Positions 26,155 through 36,171 are shown, counted from the stretch's first letter. The stretch: DNA of 64,000 nt from a bacterium BMS3Abin02 (GCA_002897675.1 BDSU01000039.1:81725-145724), one strand, 5' to 3'. Translations and numbers: made by a program. Notes: a model not told the origin generated them from the letters alone.

Positions 26155-27507
26155 GTGGCGGAACCGCAGCCGTCGACGTGGGATGGGGAGACTCTCGAAT
26201 CTGCTCTGCGTGCCAGGGTCAGTCCTGTCACCTGGCAAACGTGGTTCGCACATCTCTCCTATCAATTCGCCGATGATCGCCTCCGGGTCATCGCTCCGAG
26301 TGAGTTCCACGTTCGCTGGGTGCGTGACAAACACGCCGCCGTCCTGGACGAAGCGGCCAAAGCCGTATTCGGTTCGGATGTCTCCGTCTCCTTTTCCGTC
26401 GACACCTCCGAAGATCTCCTGAACCCCTACTGGGAGGAAGAGGAACCCGCCGCCGAGAAAAAGCAGCCCACTCCCAGGCAAGACAGCTTCCTGGGAGCCA
26501 AGTACACCTTCGACAATTTCGTCGTCGGGCAGTCCAATCGTTTCGCACATGCCGCCGCCATGGCCGTAGCCGAGCGTCCGGGCATGCACTACAACCCTTT
26601 GTTCATCTATGCAGGAGCAGGTCTCGGCAAGACACACCTCCTGCGAGCCGTCGGACACCAGTACCACGAGCTCAATCCCGACAGCGTCGTGCGCTACATG
26701 ACCTCGGAGGGATTCTTCAACGAGTTCATCGAAGGCATCCGCCGAAAGCGCATGGACGAGTTCAAGACGAGGTACAGAACCACCGACGTCCTCCTACTCG
26801 ACGACGTGCAGTTCTTCGAAGGGAAAGAACAGATCCTGGAAGAATTCTTCCATACGTTCAATTCCCTGTACGAGTCGGGCAAACAGATGGTGTTCAGCTG
26901 CGATCGTCACCCAAAACAACTCTCGACGCTGGAGGACCGCATCCGCAGCCGCTTCGAGTGGGGACTCTTGACCGACATCCAGCCTCCGGACGTCGAGACC
27001 CGTCTTGCCATTCTCCGCAAGAACGCCGAGTACGCTCCTCGCCCCGTCCCGGAGGAAGTCCTGCATTTCATCGCTCAACACGTCCGGGCCAACATCCGAG
27101 AGCTCGAAGGAGCCCTCACGCGGGTGACGGCGTACGCGGCTCTCACCGATCAGAACATCAGTCTCGAGATCGCTCAGGACGTCTTGCAGGATTTGACACC
27201 GGACGGCCTGCCTCGGCCGGTAACGGCCGACGAGATCATCGCCACGACCGCTGCCTCCTACGGATTCGCCATCACCGATCTTCGTAGCCCAAGCCGCAAA
27301 CAACCCTTGGTCCGTTCCCGGCAGGTTGCGATGTACCTCTGCCGGGAATTGACCGATCTCTCCCTCCCCAAGATCGGCGCTCTGTTCGGTGGCAGGGACC
27401 ACACGACCGTGATGCATGCCATCGACAGGATCAACACCCTCATCACCAGCGACCCTCGAATCTTCGAGAAAGTCACAGCGCTCTCTCAGCAACTGAGGAA
27501 AAGTTGA
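26155..27507 (+). CDS. dnaA: chromosomal replication initiator protein DnaA
   Basis: A 450-residue AAA+ initiator. Domain I spans residues 1-80 (including RARVSPVTWQTWFAHL), then a short acidic linker, then domain III with Walker A AGAGLGKTHLL, Walker B VLLLDDVQF, the Arg-finger region EDRIRSRFEWGL, and domain IV with the DnaA-box signature FGGRDHTTVMHAIDRI. GTG 26155 is chosen because AGGAGG lies 6 bases upstream; the in-frame ATG at 26140 precedes that ribosome-binding site. Domain II is unusually short compared with streptomycetes. DnaA boxes occur on both sides of the gene. Confidence 0.97.
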   Translation: MAEPQPSTWDGETLESALRARVSPVTWQTWFAHLSYQFADDRLRVIAPSEFHVRWVRDKHAAVLDEAAKAVFGSDVSVSFSVDTSEDLLNPYWEEEEPAAEKKQPTPRQDSFLGAKYTFDNFVVGQSNRFAHAAAMAVAERPGMHYNPLFIYAGAGLGKTHLLRAVGHQYHELNPDSVVRYMTSEGFFNEFIEGIRRKRMDEFKTRYRTTDVLLLDDVQFFEGKEQILEEFFHTFNSLYESGKQMVFSCDRHPKQLSTLEDRIRSRFEWGLLTDIQPPDVETRLAILRKNAEYAPRPVPEEVLHFIAQHVRANIRELEGALTRVTAYAALTDQNISLEIAQDVLQDLTPDGLPRPVTADEIIATTAASYGFAITDLRSPSRKQPLVRSRQVAMYLCRELTDLSLPKIGALFGGRDHTTVMHAIDRINTLITSDPRIFEKVTALSQQLRKS

Positions 27508-27685
27508 TATTGTCCACACCACGCTCGAGCCCGCCGCGACGCCGTGTGGAGAACTCTCCGATTCCTCCACACACCCCAAGGTCTGCAATGTCGGCCCCCA
27601 CCTGCGGTTTCTCGCTCTTTTCCCCAATCCACAGCCCTACTACGACTACTACCGTTGATCACTAAGTACAGAAGGGATAGTTACG
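27508..27685. other. oriC: candidate chromosomal origin oriC (dnaA-dnaN intergenic)
   Basis: The gap contains TTGTCCACA (27510-27518), TTCTCCACA on the other strand (27545-27553), and weaker boxes TCCTCCACA (27563-27571) and CAATCCACA (27625-27633). A more AT-rich stretch (27635-27680) could be the unwinding element. Actinobacterial origins usually lie between dnaA and dnaN; the boxes before dnaA may belong to the same origin. The number of strong boxes is low compared with mycobacteria or streptomycetes. Confidence 0.65.
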
Positions 27686-28771
27686 GTGCGGATACGTGCA
27701 GAAAGAGATGAACTCGCCGATGTCTTTTCCCGGGCGAGCCGGGCCGTGGGCCTCCGCCCCGCGCAGCCGATTCTGCAGGGGGTGCTCTGTGAGACCATCG
27801 GGTCCAAGCTTCGGGTGACCGGGACCGACTTGGAGGCGACTATTCGGACGACTGCGGAAGTGGACGTACAGGAAGAGGGACGAGTCGTGGTGCCTGGCCG
27901 GCTGGCTACCGAAGCCATCCGAAAGATGCCCGAGGGTGTTGTTGTAATCGAGGCGGGCGATGGGGAGATAGCGATCACCGGACGCGGTCCTCGATTCAGT
28001 CTCAGAGAACTTTCGGTGGCCGACTATCCGGAACTGGGGGAGCCGAATCTGGAAGGGTCCGTTACCGTGGCCGGCGATGCGCTCGGAGAGGCCATTGCCC
28101 AGGTGGGGATTGCTGCTTCGGGTGACGCTGCTCGGCCCATCTTGACAGGTGTGTTGTTCGAACCGGGTGAAGAGGGTCTCCGGCTGGTTGCCACTGATTC
28201 ATACCGGCTGGCGGTCCGAGAGATTCAAGGTTTCGTCCTTCGGGACGCGGGTCTCGTACCGGCGAAAGGGTTGAAAGAACTCAGCCGTGCCATCGGTGCG
28301 ACCCAGATCCAAGTGGCTGTGGGAACCAGGGAAATCGTGTTCGGGTCAGAGCGAGGGAGTCTCACATTGAGGCTCATCGAGGGTAACTTTCCGAACTATC
28401 GGCAATTGCTGCCGGAATCACATCCGAATCGACTGGTTGTGGAAAAGGAACACCTTCTCGAAGCGCTCGATCGGGCAGGACTGGTCGCGGAAGACCACAT
28501 TCCTGTGCGCATCAAGATGATGGAGGGGGGTGCGGAGATGACGGTCACTCGACAGGATGTTGGCGGGGAAGTTGAGCACATCAACGGTACCTTTGAAGGA
28601 GACGCAGACGAGGTGCTGATTGCGTTCAATCCTCGGTACCTGAGTGAGGGTGTGGCGGCGATCGCCGGCGACCAGGTGCAACTACAGGTGATGGACGGGC
28701 TGAAACCCGCCGTGCTCAAGGGAGTGGGTGACGATTCCTTCCTGTACTTGTTGATGCCGGTGCGTATCTGA
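27686..28771 (+). CDS. dnaN: DNA polymerase III beta subunit (sliding clamp)
   Basis: A 361-residue clamp made of three similar domains. The GTG start (VRIRAERDELADVF) is supported by AGAAGGG about 10 bases upstream. Clamp features include SDYPELGEP-like VADYPELGEP, GVLFEPGEEGLRLVATDSYRLAV and the C-terminal FLYLLMPVRI, near the peptide-binding pocket. It tethers polymerase to DNA. recF starts directly after the stop with no gap. Confidence 0.97.
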   Translation: MRIRAERDELADVFSRASRAVGLRPAQPILQGVLCETIGSKLRVTGTDLEATIRTTAEVDVQEEGRVVVPGRLATEAIRKMPEGVVVIEAGDGEIAITGRGPRFSLRELSVADYPELGEPNLEGSVTVAGDALGEAIAQVGIAASGDAARPILTGVLFEPGEEGLRLVATDSYRLAVREIQGFVLRDAGLVPAKGLKELSRAIGATQIQVAVGTREIVFGSERGSLTLRLIEGNFPNYRQLLPESHPNRLVVEKEHLLEALDRAGLVAEDHIPVRIKMMEGGAEMTVTRQDVGGEVEHINGTFEGDADEVLIAFNPRYLSEGVAAIAGDQVQLQVMDGLKPAVLKGVGDDSFLYLLMPVRI

Positions 28772-29854
28772 ATGAAGCTCGATTGGATCGAGCTCACCGA
28801 CTTTCGGTCCTATCAGAGGCAGCGGCTCGTACCCGCGGAGGACATCAACGTGTTCGTGGGGCCAAACGGCTCTGGAAAGACAAACCTGCTGGAGGCGGTC
28901 GGATATCTCGCCGGGTTGCAATCGATGCGTGGGGTCCCTGACATTGTTCTCGTTCGCCGCGGAGCGGACGAGGCGATTCTCAGAGGTGAGGTGACGAGAG
29001 CCAACGGAGCGTCTCGTATCGAAGTGGCGATCGGGCGCAAACGCAGAGTCCTGGTGAACGGTCGGCGTCCTGCTCGCAATTCGGAACTTCTTGGACACCT
29101 GCGCGTTGCCACGTTCCTCCCGGATGATCTGGATATCATCAAGAGGGGTCCAGCGTACCGGCGTGATTTCCTGGATACGGCCGCTGTCCAGCTGTGGCCC
29201 GGAACCTACGGTGACCGAAGGGATTACGAACAGGCACTGCGTCAACGCAACGCCCTCCTCAAAGCCGGCCATGTGGACCGTTTCACGCTCGCGGTGTGGG
29301 ATGAGCGTCTGTCGGAGGCGGGAGCCAGGGTGATGGCCCGAAGGGCGGCGGCGGCGAGGCTTCTGCTGGAGAGGGTCGAGGGTATCTATCGGCGTCTCTC
29401 CGGTGCGAAACGGAAAGTGGAACTCGAATACGTCTCCGCCTGGGGAGCCACAATCGACGATGTTTCGATCGAGCACCTACGCGACAGGCTGAAAGAGACT
29501 CTCGAGGCAGAGAGGGAAGTCGACATCGAACGGAGGCAGACTTCCGTCGGACCACATCGGGACGAACCGCGGTTTCTTCTTGGCGGGCTGTCTGCACGAA
29601 TGGCGGCGAGTCAGGGAGAGCAGAGGACCCTCGTACTCGGTCTGAAGCTTGCCTCACACGCGGCGGTGGCGGAGATCGTCGGTGAGATGCCTGTTCTGTT
29701 GCTGGATGACGTCTTCTCCGAACTCGACGCGCAACGAGCGGCCGCTCTGGCCGACGCACTTCCCGCGGCGCAGACGTTCATTACGACGGCGCGAGCGGAA
29801 GACGTTCCCCTTGTGGGGAAGAGATGGGACGTGAGTCCAGGGCGTGTGCAGTGA
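28772..29854 (+). CDS. recF: DNA replication and repair protein RecF
   Basis: A 360-residue SMC-like ATPase that loads RecA at gaps. Walker A is VGPNGSGKTNLLEAV near residue 30; the signature motif is ASQGEQRTLVLGLKLA; Walker B is PVLLLDDVFSELD. The start MKLDWIELTDFRSY is standard. It is contiguous with dnaN and overlaps the DUF721 gene by four bases. Confidence 0.96.
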   Translation: MKLDWIELTDFRSYQRQRLVPAEDINVFVGPNGSGKTNLLEAVGYLAGLQSMRGVPDIVLVRRGADEAILRGEVTRANGASRIEVAIGRKRRVLVNGRRPARNSELLGHLRVATFLPDDLDIIKRGPAYRRDFLDTAAVQLWPGTYGDRRDYEQALRQRNALLKAGHVDRFTLAVWDERLSEAGARVMARRAAAARLLLERVEGIYRRLSGAKRKVELEYVSAWGATIDDVSIEHLRDRLKETLEAEREVDIERRQTSVGPHRDEPRFLLGGLSARMAASQGEQRTLVLGLKLASHAAVAEIVGEMPVLLLDDVFSELDAQRAAALADALPAAQTFITTARAEDVPLVGKRWDVSPGRVQ

Positions 29855-30159
29855 GCGACCTCGAGAGCATTCGGGGAATCATCGATACGGCGCTGGGAAG
29901 ATGGGGCGTCGGTCACGTCGGTGCCTTCGTGAAATTGTCCGAGAACTGGTCGATGATCGCAGGGGAACAGTGGGCCAAGCACGCGAGACCGCTGCTCCTA
30001 CGCAGGGCCGTTCTGACCGTGGAAGCGTCGCCTGCAGCAGCTTCGATACTGCGGTATTCGGTTGGTGATCTGTTGCGGGCCCTCGACAGGGAAATCGGCG
30101 AGGGTGTCGTGACGGAGGTCCGTATCCAGCTCGCGGGACAGGGCCGTTCGACCGGCTGA
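29851..30159 (+). CDS. DUF721 (DciA-like) protein
   Basis: A 102-residue protein of the DUF721/DciA family, matching by position Rv0004 between recF and gyrB. The core FVKLSENWSMIAGEQWAKHARPLLLRRAVLTVEASPAAASILRY is typical. In other bacteria DciA loads the replicative helicase. The start GTG 29851 sits in a GTGA overlap with the recF stop. No zinc or catalytic motif is expected. Confidence 0.9.
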   Translation: MSDLESIRGIIDTALGRWGVGHVGAFVKLSENWSMIAGEQWAKHARPLLLRRAVLTVEASPAAASILRYSVGDLLRALDREIGEGVVTEVRIQLAGQGRSTG

Positions 30160-30222
30160 TTCATCATGATTTTCTTAGGGTTTTGCCATGTCGGCAGTCT
30201 TGGGTTGGGGGGGTCGACCGGC

Positions 30223-30241
30223 TATACTTACACGTGTGTAA
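30223..30241 (+). promoter_or_regulatory. gyrB promoter -10 with adjacent inverted repeat
   Basis: TATACT at 30223-30228 is a good -10; a TTGGGT-like -35 lies 17 bp upstream. TTACAC-GT-GTGTAA (30228-30241) is a 6-bp-arm inverted repeat over the likely start of transcription. It could be an operator. The gap 30160-30303 holds nothing else recognisable. Confidence 0.5.
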
Positions 30242-30303
30242 ATCAAGGCTCCGGCGGGGACCGGGAGGTGCCGCCATGGAGCCGTCGTTTGTGAAGGAGC
30301 CCA

Positions 30304-32223
30304 GTGAATCATCGCACGCCGAGTGACTACGACGCGAAGGACATCACTGTCCTGGAGGGGCTGGATCCCGTGCGGCGGCGGCCGGGCATGTACATCGGCT
30401 CTACCGGTCCTCGGGGTCTGCACCATCTCTTGTGGGAAGTTGTGGACAACTCGATCGACGAGGCGATGGCCGGTTTCTGTTCCCGCATCGAGGTCACGCT
30501 GCTGAGTGATGGGGGAGTCCGGGTCAAGGACAATGGGCGTGGAATCCCGGTCGATAGACATCCGAAGACCAAGGAGTCGGCGTTGACGACGGTGCTCACG
30601 ACGCTGCACGCCGGAGGGAAGTTCGAGAGCGGTGCATATCAAGTCTCCGGTGGTCTGCATGGTGTGGGCGTGTCGGTCGTCAACGCGCTGTCGGAGAGAC
30701 TCGACGTGGAGGTGACGAGAGAAGGCTACCTGTGGTTTCAGTCGTTCCATCTCGGCAATCCGGTCGGTCCGGTCAAGAAAGTGAAGCCGGCTCGAAGAAC
30801 GGGGACGACGACGACGTTCTGGCCTTCCCCGAAGACGTTTTCGGAGACGACGACCTTCAATTTCCAGACGGTGTCTTCGCGCCTCAGAGAGATGGCATTT
30901 CTCAATCGGGGGATCTTGATCATCCTGAGAGACGAGCGAGGTGAAGAACCCGTCGAGCAGGCGTTTCAGTACAAAGGCGGACTCGTCGACTTCGTCAAGC
31001 ACCTCGGAGCGAGCAAAGAGCCCGTGCATCCACACATCGTCTTTTTCGAAGACGCCGGCGAAGAGGCAGAACTCGAAGTCGCGATGCAATGGATGAGGAA
31101 CTCGTACACGGAGACGGTTCTCAGTTTCGCGAACAACATCAACACTCACGAAGGTGGCACACACGAGGAGGGCTTCAGGAAAGCCCTGACCAGGGCACTC
31201 AACGAGTTCGCTCGGAGCAAGGGGATTCTGAAGGACAAGGACCTCAATCTGAACGGAGAGGACGTTCGGGAGGGACTGACGGCGATCATCTCGGTGAAAG
31301 TTCGGGAGCCCCAGTTCGAGGGACAGACGAAGACGAAGCTGGGGAACACAGAGATTCGTGGATACGTCGAGAAGACGCTGAACCGCATGCTGCCCGAATG
31401 GCTGGAACGCCGTCCCGGTGAAGCCCGTGCGATAGCCGAGAAGGCCATCAACGCCTCGCGTGCCCGGATGGCGGCACGCAAAGCCCGAGAGCTGACCCGA
31501 CGCAAATCCATGCTCGAGTCGGCGAGTCTTCCGGGCAAGCTGGCGGATTGTTCGTCGCGAGACGCGGAAGAGTCCGAGATGTTCATCGTCGAGGGGGATT
31601 CGGCCGCCGGCCCCGCCAAGCAGGGACGGGACAGTCGGACACAGGCCATTCTCCCCATCCGCGGCAAGATCATCAACGTCGAGAAGGCGCGGTTGACCAA
31701 GGCACTGCAGAATACGGAGATTCAGGCGCTGATCACGGCGATCGGAACCGGCATCGGCGAGGAATTCGATATCACGAAGGCTCGATACCACAAGGTCGTG
31801 TTACTCACCGACGCCGACGTCGACGGTGCCCACATTCGTACACTCCTTCTCACGTTCTTCTTCCGGCACATGAAGCCGCTGATCGAGGCGGGCTACATGT
31901 ACATCGCGCAACCACCGCTGTACCGGGTGAAGCAGGGTAAGAACGTGACCTACCTCGCGGATGACGCCGAGCTCGCCGCCTACCGGGAACAGGTGGGGAA
32001 GAAGCGAGTGGACGTCAGTCGGTTCAAGGGTCTCGGTGAGATGAATGCCTCCGAGTTGTGGGAAACGGCCATGGATCCCGAACGGCGCCGTCTCCTGCGG
32101 GTAGACCTGGACGACGCGACCCGAGCCGAAGAGGTCTTTTCGACCTTGATGGGTGACGACGTGAAGGCCCGCAAGTTGTTTATCCAGCAGAACGCCAAAG
32201 ACGTGCGTTTCCTGGATGTTTGA
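30304..32223 (+). CDS. gyrB: DNA gyrase subunit B
   Basis: A 639-residue gyrase B. The GHKL ATPase half has [22 protein letters not shown] and [15 protein letters not shown]; the Toprim half has [21 protein letters not shown] and PPLYRVKQG. Where most gyrases have EGDSAGGSAKQ this one has [11 protein letters not shown], a change inside the quinolone-pocket loop of GyrB. GTG 30304 follows AAGGAG. gyrA follows 10 bp after the stop. Confidence 0.97.
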   Translation: MNHRTPSDYDAKDITVLEGLDPVRRRPGMYIGSTGPRGLHHLLWEVVDNSIDEAMAGFCSRIEVTLLSDGGVRVKDNGRGIPVDRHPKTKESALTTVLTTLHAGGKFESGAYQVSGGLHGVGVSVVNALSERLDVEVTREGYLWFQSFHLGNPVGPVKKVKPARRTGTTTTFWPSPKTFSETTTFNFQTVSSRLREMAFLNRGILIILRDERGEEPVEQAFQYKGGLVDFVKHLGASKEPVHPHIVFFEDAGEEAELEVAMQWMRNSYTETVLSFANNINTHEGGTHEEGFRKALTRALNEFARSKGILKDKDLNLNGEDVREGLTAIISVKVREPQFEGQTKTKLGNTEIRGYVEKTLNRMLPEWLERRPGEARAIAEKAINASRARMAARKARELTRRKSMLESASLPGKLADCSSRDAEESEMFIVEGDSAAGPAKQGRDSRTQAILPIRGKIINVEKARLTKALQNTEIQALITAIGTGIGEEFDITKARYHKVVLLTDADVDGAHIRTLLLTFFFRHMKPLIEAGYMYIAQPPLYRVKQGKNVTYLADDAELAAYREQVGKKRVDVSRFKGLGEMNASELWETAMDPERRRLLRVDLDDATRAEEVFSTLMGDDVKARKLFIQQNAKDVRFLDV

Positions 32224-32233
32224 AGGAGAACCG

Positions 32234-34660
32234 ATGGTGGATGGCCAGGACATGGAGACCCCCGCGGTCGACATCAACCAAGAGGTGGAGAAGTCGTTCC
32301 TCGAGTATGCGATGTCGGTCATCGTCTCGCGCGCACTTCCAGATGTGAGGGACGGGCTCAAGCCGGTGCAACGGCGAATCATCTACTCCATGTTCGAATC
32401 GAACATGGGTCCCACGTCGAGTTTCAGGAAGTGCTCGAAAGTCGTCGGTGACGTGATGGGGAACTACCACCCGCACGGCAACGATGCGATCTACGACGCC
32501 CTCGTGCGGATGGGGCAGGATTTCAGCTCCCGGTATCCACTCATCGACAAGCAGGGTAACTTCGGGACGGTCGACGATCCGCCGGCGGCGATGCGGTACA
32601 CGGAGAGCCGTATGACCCACCTCGCCACGAGACTCCTGGAGGGAATCCGGGAGAACACGGTCGACTTCGTAGAGAACTACTCGGGGGAGTCTTCCGAACC
32701 CGTCGTGCTGCCTGCTCGCTTCCCGAACCTGCTCGTGAACGGGTCGACAGGTATCGCTGTCGGCATGGCGACCAACATCCCTCCGTACAACCTGGGTGAG
32801 ATCATCGATGCCGCGCTGTTTGCCCTCGAGAATCCGGATGCTCCGGTCGAGTCCTACCTCGAGATCGTCAAGGGACCCGACTTTCCTACCGGCGGCTACC
32901 TCGTCGGCAGGAGGGGAATTCATGAGGCACTGACGACAGGTCGGGGATCGGTCAAGATGCGGGCGGTCACCGACGTGCAGGAGGTCCGCAAGGGCCGGAC
33001 GGCGATCATCGTGACCGAATTGCCGTACCAGGTCTCGCACGACAGGGTGCTCGAGAAGATCGCGACGCTCGTGCACAGCAAGAAGATCACCGGTATCGCA
33101 GACCTCCGGAACGCGAGTTCGGATCGTGTGGGGACGAGACTGGTCATCGAACTCAAGAAGGACGCCATCCCGCAGGTCGTACTGAACCAACTGTTCAAGA
33201 TGACGCAGTTGCAGGAGACGTTCGGTGTGAATGCGGTTGCGCTCGTCGACGGCATCCCGCGAACGATGAACATCGCGCAGATGATCGGGTACTACCTCGA
33301 TCACCAGATGGAGGTAGTCGAGCGTCGAACGCTCTTCCGTCTCGACGAGGCCAAGCGCAGGGCACACATCGTTGAGGGATTGCTGATAGCGCTGGACAAT
33401 ATCGACGAGGTGATCGCGATCATCCGGAACTCGGATGACACGGCGGTTGCGCGGGCAGCGTTGATGAAGGAGTTCGAGCTGTCCGAGATCCAGGCGAACC
33501 ACATTCTCGACATGCAGTTGCGCAGGTTGACGGCGCTGGAAACCTCCAAGCTCCGTGACGAGCAGGCGACACTCGAGGAGACGATCGCAGACCTCGAGGC
33601 GATCCTGGCCGACCCGGCGCGGCGCAGAGCGATCATTACCGAGGACCTCAAAGAGATCAAGGACAAGTTCGCCGACCCTCGGCGAAGCCACCTCATTCCC
33701 GACGATGGCGATCTGTCTCTGGAGGATCTGATCGCAGACGAAGAGCTCGTGGTGACTGTCTCAGGGAACGGATACGTGAAATCGGTCCTGGCTCGGATGT
33801 ACCGGGCCCAAGGTCGAGGAGGGCGCGGTGTGCAGGGTGCCTCTCTTCGACAAGACGATGTGATCAACCATCTGGTGCACACGACGGCGCATTCGTACCT
33901 GTTGTTCTTCACCAATCGAGGCAAGGTGCATCGAGTGAAGGCGCATCAGATTCCCAGGAAGGAGCGGACGGCCAAGGGAGTGCTCGCACAGGCCGTGTTG
34001 CCCCTGGAGCCGGATGAGCGCATCGAGGCCGTGATCGACACCCGGGACTATGAAACATCGCGGTATCTGGTGATGGTCACCAAGATGGGCCTGGTCAAGA
34101 AGACCGCGTTTCACGACTACGACTCGAGAAACGCGACACTTGTTGCGATCAGCCTCCAAGAAGGCGACGAGGTCGTTGCCGTGCGCACGACGAACGGTGA
34201 GGACGAGCTGCTCCTGTTTACCAGCAATGGTCAGGGAATCCGGTTTTCGGAGAAAGACCTGCGTCCCATGGGAAGGGCTACGAGAGGGGTGCGCGGGATC
34301 AGGTTGCGTGACGGAGACAGCGTGATTTCCGCAGCGTCGAGCAAGGACGGTGAGGAAGTCCTTCTGATCACATCCGGAGGCTATGGGAAACGGGTGAAGA
34401 TGAGTGAGTTCCCGATCCAGCGGCGGGGTGGCATCGGAGTCAAGTCGATGAAGCTCACCCGGGTTCGCGGTCGTCTCATAGCGGGCAGGGCCGTGTCTGC
34501 CGGAGCGGAGGTCTTCGCGATCTCGTCCGACGGTGTTGTGATCAGAATCGGCACGAAAGGCATCAGTCGTCAGAAGCGAGATGCCAGGGGCGTGAAGGTC
34601 ATGAATGTTGCCCCCGGCGTCGAAGTCACGGCGATCGCACCCGCTCCTCTCGAGGATTGA
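32234..34660 (+). CDS. gyrA: DNA gyrase subunit A
   Basis: An 808-residue gyrase A. The active-site Tyr122 is in AAMRYTESR, and the C-terminal beta-pinwheel carries a GyrA box, QGRGGRG, which marks gyrase rather than topoisomerase IV. The quinolone-resistance region reads HPHGNDAIYD: Asn83 and Asp84 stand where E. coli has Asp82 and Ser83, while the acidic Asp88 (E. coli 87) is kept. ATG 32234 has GAAGGAG five bases upstream; an earlier in-frame ATG would overlap gyrB. Confidence 0.97.
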   Translation: MVDGQDMETPAVDINQEVEKSFLEYAMSVIVSRALPDVRDGLKPVQRRIIYSMFESNMGPTSSFRKCSKVVGDVMGNYHPHGNDAIYDALVRMGQDFSSRYPLIDKQGNFGTVDDPPAAMRYTESRMTHLATRLLEGIRENTVDFVENYSGESSEPVVLPARFPNLLVNGSTGIAVGMATNIPPYNLGEIIDAALFALENPDAPVESYLEIVKGPDFPTGGYLVGRRGIHEALTTGRGSVKMRAVTDVQEVRKGRTAIIVTELPYQVSHDRVLEKIATLVHSKKITGIADLRNASSDRVGTRLVIELKKDAIPQVVLNQLFKMTQLQETFGVNAVALVDGIPRTMNIAQMIGYYLDHQMEVVERRTLFRLDEAKRRAHIVEGLLIALDNIDEVIAIIRNSDDTAVARAALMKEFELSEIQANHILDMQLRRLTALETSKLRDEQATLEETIADLEAILADPARRRAIITEDLKEIKDKFADPRRSHLIPDDGDLSLEDLIADEELVVTVSGNGYVKSVLARMYRAQGRGGRGVQGASLRQDDVINHLVHTTAHSYLLFFTNRGKVHRVKAHQIPRKERTAKGVLAQAVLPLEPDERIEAVIDTRDYETSRYLVMVTKMGLVKKTAFHDYDSRNATLVAISLQEGDEVVAVRTTNGEDELLLFTSNGQGIRFSEKDLRPMGRATRGVRGIRLRDGDSVISAASSKDGEEVLLITSGGYGKRVKMSEFPIQRRGGIGVKSMKLTRVRGRLIAGRAVSAGAEVFAISSDGVVIRIGTKGISRQKRDARGVKVMNVAPGVEVTAIAPAPLED

Positions 34661-34739
34661 TCGCTCGGACGTTTCGGACCTATTCGTGGCGGTTGTGTGA
34701 GGCGGCGGTACACTCGCCGTGAACGAGGAGTTGAGACCT

Positions 34740-35228
34740 ATGGCCGTGCGAAGAGTTCGCCGGGTTGTACGCAAGTTCGATCCGTGGACCGTAATGAAGG
34801 TGTCACTCGTCTTCTACGCCGTGCTGGGCCTCGTCTTCATCCTTGCCATTGTGATTCTCTGGGCGATCATCACGAATGCCGGAATCCCACAGGCGATCGA
34901 GGACTTCTTGAAGAAGATCACCCTTCTCGATCAGGATGCATCGCTCTTCTCGGACGGAGAGCAGTACCTGCGTGTCGTGGTGTTCCTTTCTGTGGTGTGG
35001 ACTGCCCTGATGACCGGGTTGACGACGCTGGCAGCGGTGATGTACAACCTGATCTCCGATGTTGTGGGAGGAATCGAGATCGTCGTTCTCGAAGAGACCC
35101 TGAACGTCCCCGTTGCGCCCACACCTGTTCGCCCGCCGCAGCGGTGGTCGACCCCTCCGGCTACGAGTGAGCAGGATCTCCCGACCGAGGAGATCGAAGT
35201 TGGTCCGATCAAGGCCGCTGGAACCTAG
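34740..35228 (+). CDS. DUF3566 membrane protein
   Basis: A 162-residue protein that regularly follows gyrA in actinobacteria (Rv0007 in M. tuberculosis). The family core RRVVRKFDPWTVMKVSLVFYAVLGLVFILA leads into the first helix; a second helix lies near residues 75-110 (YLRVVVFLSVVWTALMTGLTTLAAVMYNLISDVVGGI). The C-terminal 50 residues are Pro-rich and cytoplasmic. ATG 34740 has GAGGAG nine bases upstream. The last 20 bp overlap the convergent gene at 35209. Function unknown. Confidence 0.9.
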   Translation: MAVRRVRRVVRKFDPWTVMKVSLVFYAVLGLVFILAIVILWAIITNAGIPQAIEDFLKKITLLDQDASLFSDGEQYLRVVVFLSVVWTALMTGLTTLAAVMYNLISDVVGGIEIVVLEETLNVPVAPTPVRPPQRWSTPPATSEQDLPTEEIEVGPIKAAGT

Positions 35229-35880
35229 CTATCTCGAGGCCGGCACTCTCGGCGGCGTCGAGATAAGGGCCGGCAACGTCTTCGACGCGGACCGCTCCAA
35301 TAGGTAGGTCCGACGTCGCCATCACGATTGCAGCAGCGGCCAAGGCTATGCCGGCGAGAAATGCAGCGTGGTCGGCGACTCCGGTGGAGTGCCGGTTCCC
35401 GCTGATGATCAGGCCACCCCAATCGCCGTCGGTCGGAGCAACGAGCAACCCGTCGCGGCGTCGTAGCGCCTTCAGGGACCCGATCGGAGGCGGGAAGACG
35501 ACTCGCGTTCCCTTTCGGAGAGGGGTTCCCGGTCGGGTGATCGCGACGAGAGGGGAGTCGATATCGGATTCGTATTCGAGGCACCGGGCCATGGCGACCA
35601 GGCTTGCCTCGGCGAAGAGAGGAATGGACGCGCTTTCTGCGAGTTCGGCGCTGAGAACGAGAGGAATGTCCGCCGCGACGGCTCGAGCGAGGAGCGTTGT
35701 TGGTGTGCTCGTGTCTGAGACGAGCACATCCCACTGGGAGAGGTCCTCGACTCGAACAACCCTTGGGTCTCCGGCCGGGTCCTGATCGAGGAGCCCGAGC
35801 AGATCGAGGCGTCGTTCGGCGAGCAGCACACTCGCGGCACGACCACCAATCGGTCCACTCTGATGGATGGCGATCTTCAC
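35209..35880 (-). CDS. Rossmann-like protein of unknown function
   Basis: A 223-residue protein. The N-terminus MKIAIHQSGPIGGRAASVLL resembles a dinucleotide-binding loop (GxxGGxA), and the following LLGLLDQDP and WDVLVSDTS strands fit a Rossmann-like half. The C-terminal half (GDWGGLIISGNRHSTGVADHAAFLAGIALAAAAIV) is not recognised. I cannot name a substrate. It overlaps its upstream neighbour, a small DLW-39-like gene, by ATGA, so the two are translated together. Confidence 0.7.
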   Translation of the reverse strand: MKIAIHQSGPIGGRAASVLLAERRLDLLGLLDQDPAGDPRVVRVEDLSQWDVLVSDTSTPTTLLARAVAADIPLVLSAELAESASIPLFAEASLVAMARCLEYESDIDSPLVAITRPGTPLRKGTRVVFPPPIGSLKALRRRDGLLVAPTDGDWGGLIISGNRHSTGVADHAAFLAGIALAAAAIVMATSDLPIGAVRVEDVAGPYLDAAESAGLEIARFQRP

Positions 35881-35984
35881 GGACGTGTGAAGGGTTCCCA
35901 GGTTCCTGCCGCAGGACGGGCGGACCGGCGTCTGAGAACGGCTATCCCAACGACAAAGAGGGCAAGGAGCAGGAGTTTACGCAT
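35877..35984 (-). CDS. DLW-39-like small membrane protein
   Basis: A 35-residue protein: MRKLLLLALFVVGIAVLRRR (one short helix plus basic residues), then GTWEPFTRP. Actinobacterial DLW-39 proteins, encoded near gyrA, have the same design, an MKKLLL helix followed by an acidic DLW-T segment; here TWEPFT stands in that position. No ribosome-binding site is visible. Identification rests on size, location and pattern, so it is tentative. Confidence 0.5.
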   Translation of the reverse strand: MRKLLLLALFVVGIAVLRRRSARPAAGTWEPFTRP

Positions 35985-36171
35985 AGGAGAAGTGTAGGGC
36001 GGGTCCGTCACTGCATCGTGCGCGCCTCCAGGAGACCGATGACTCACCTGCGAAGGGGAACGCATGAGAGTGTGGCTTGACTACACAACAGTGGCGGTCG
36101 ATGTGGAAGACACCTGATCCACGGCGAGTGATGCCGTCGATCTGACCGCAGACGATCCTGTCGATGCGGCG

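Noticed and set aside
29283..29759. Long minus-strand frame inside recF
   Set aside because: Arg/Pro-rich shadow of recF without family motifs or ribosome-binding site.
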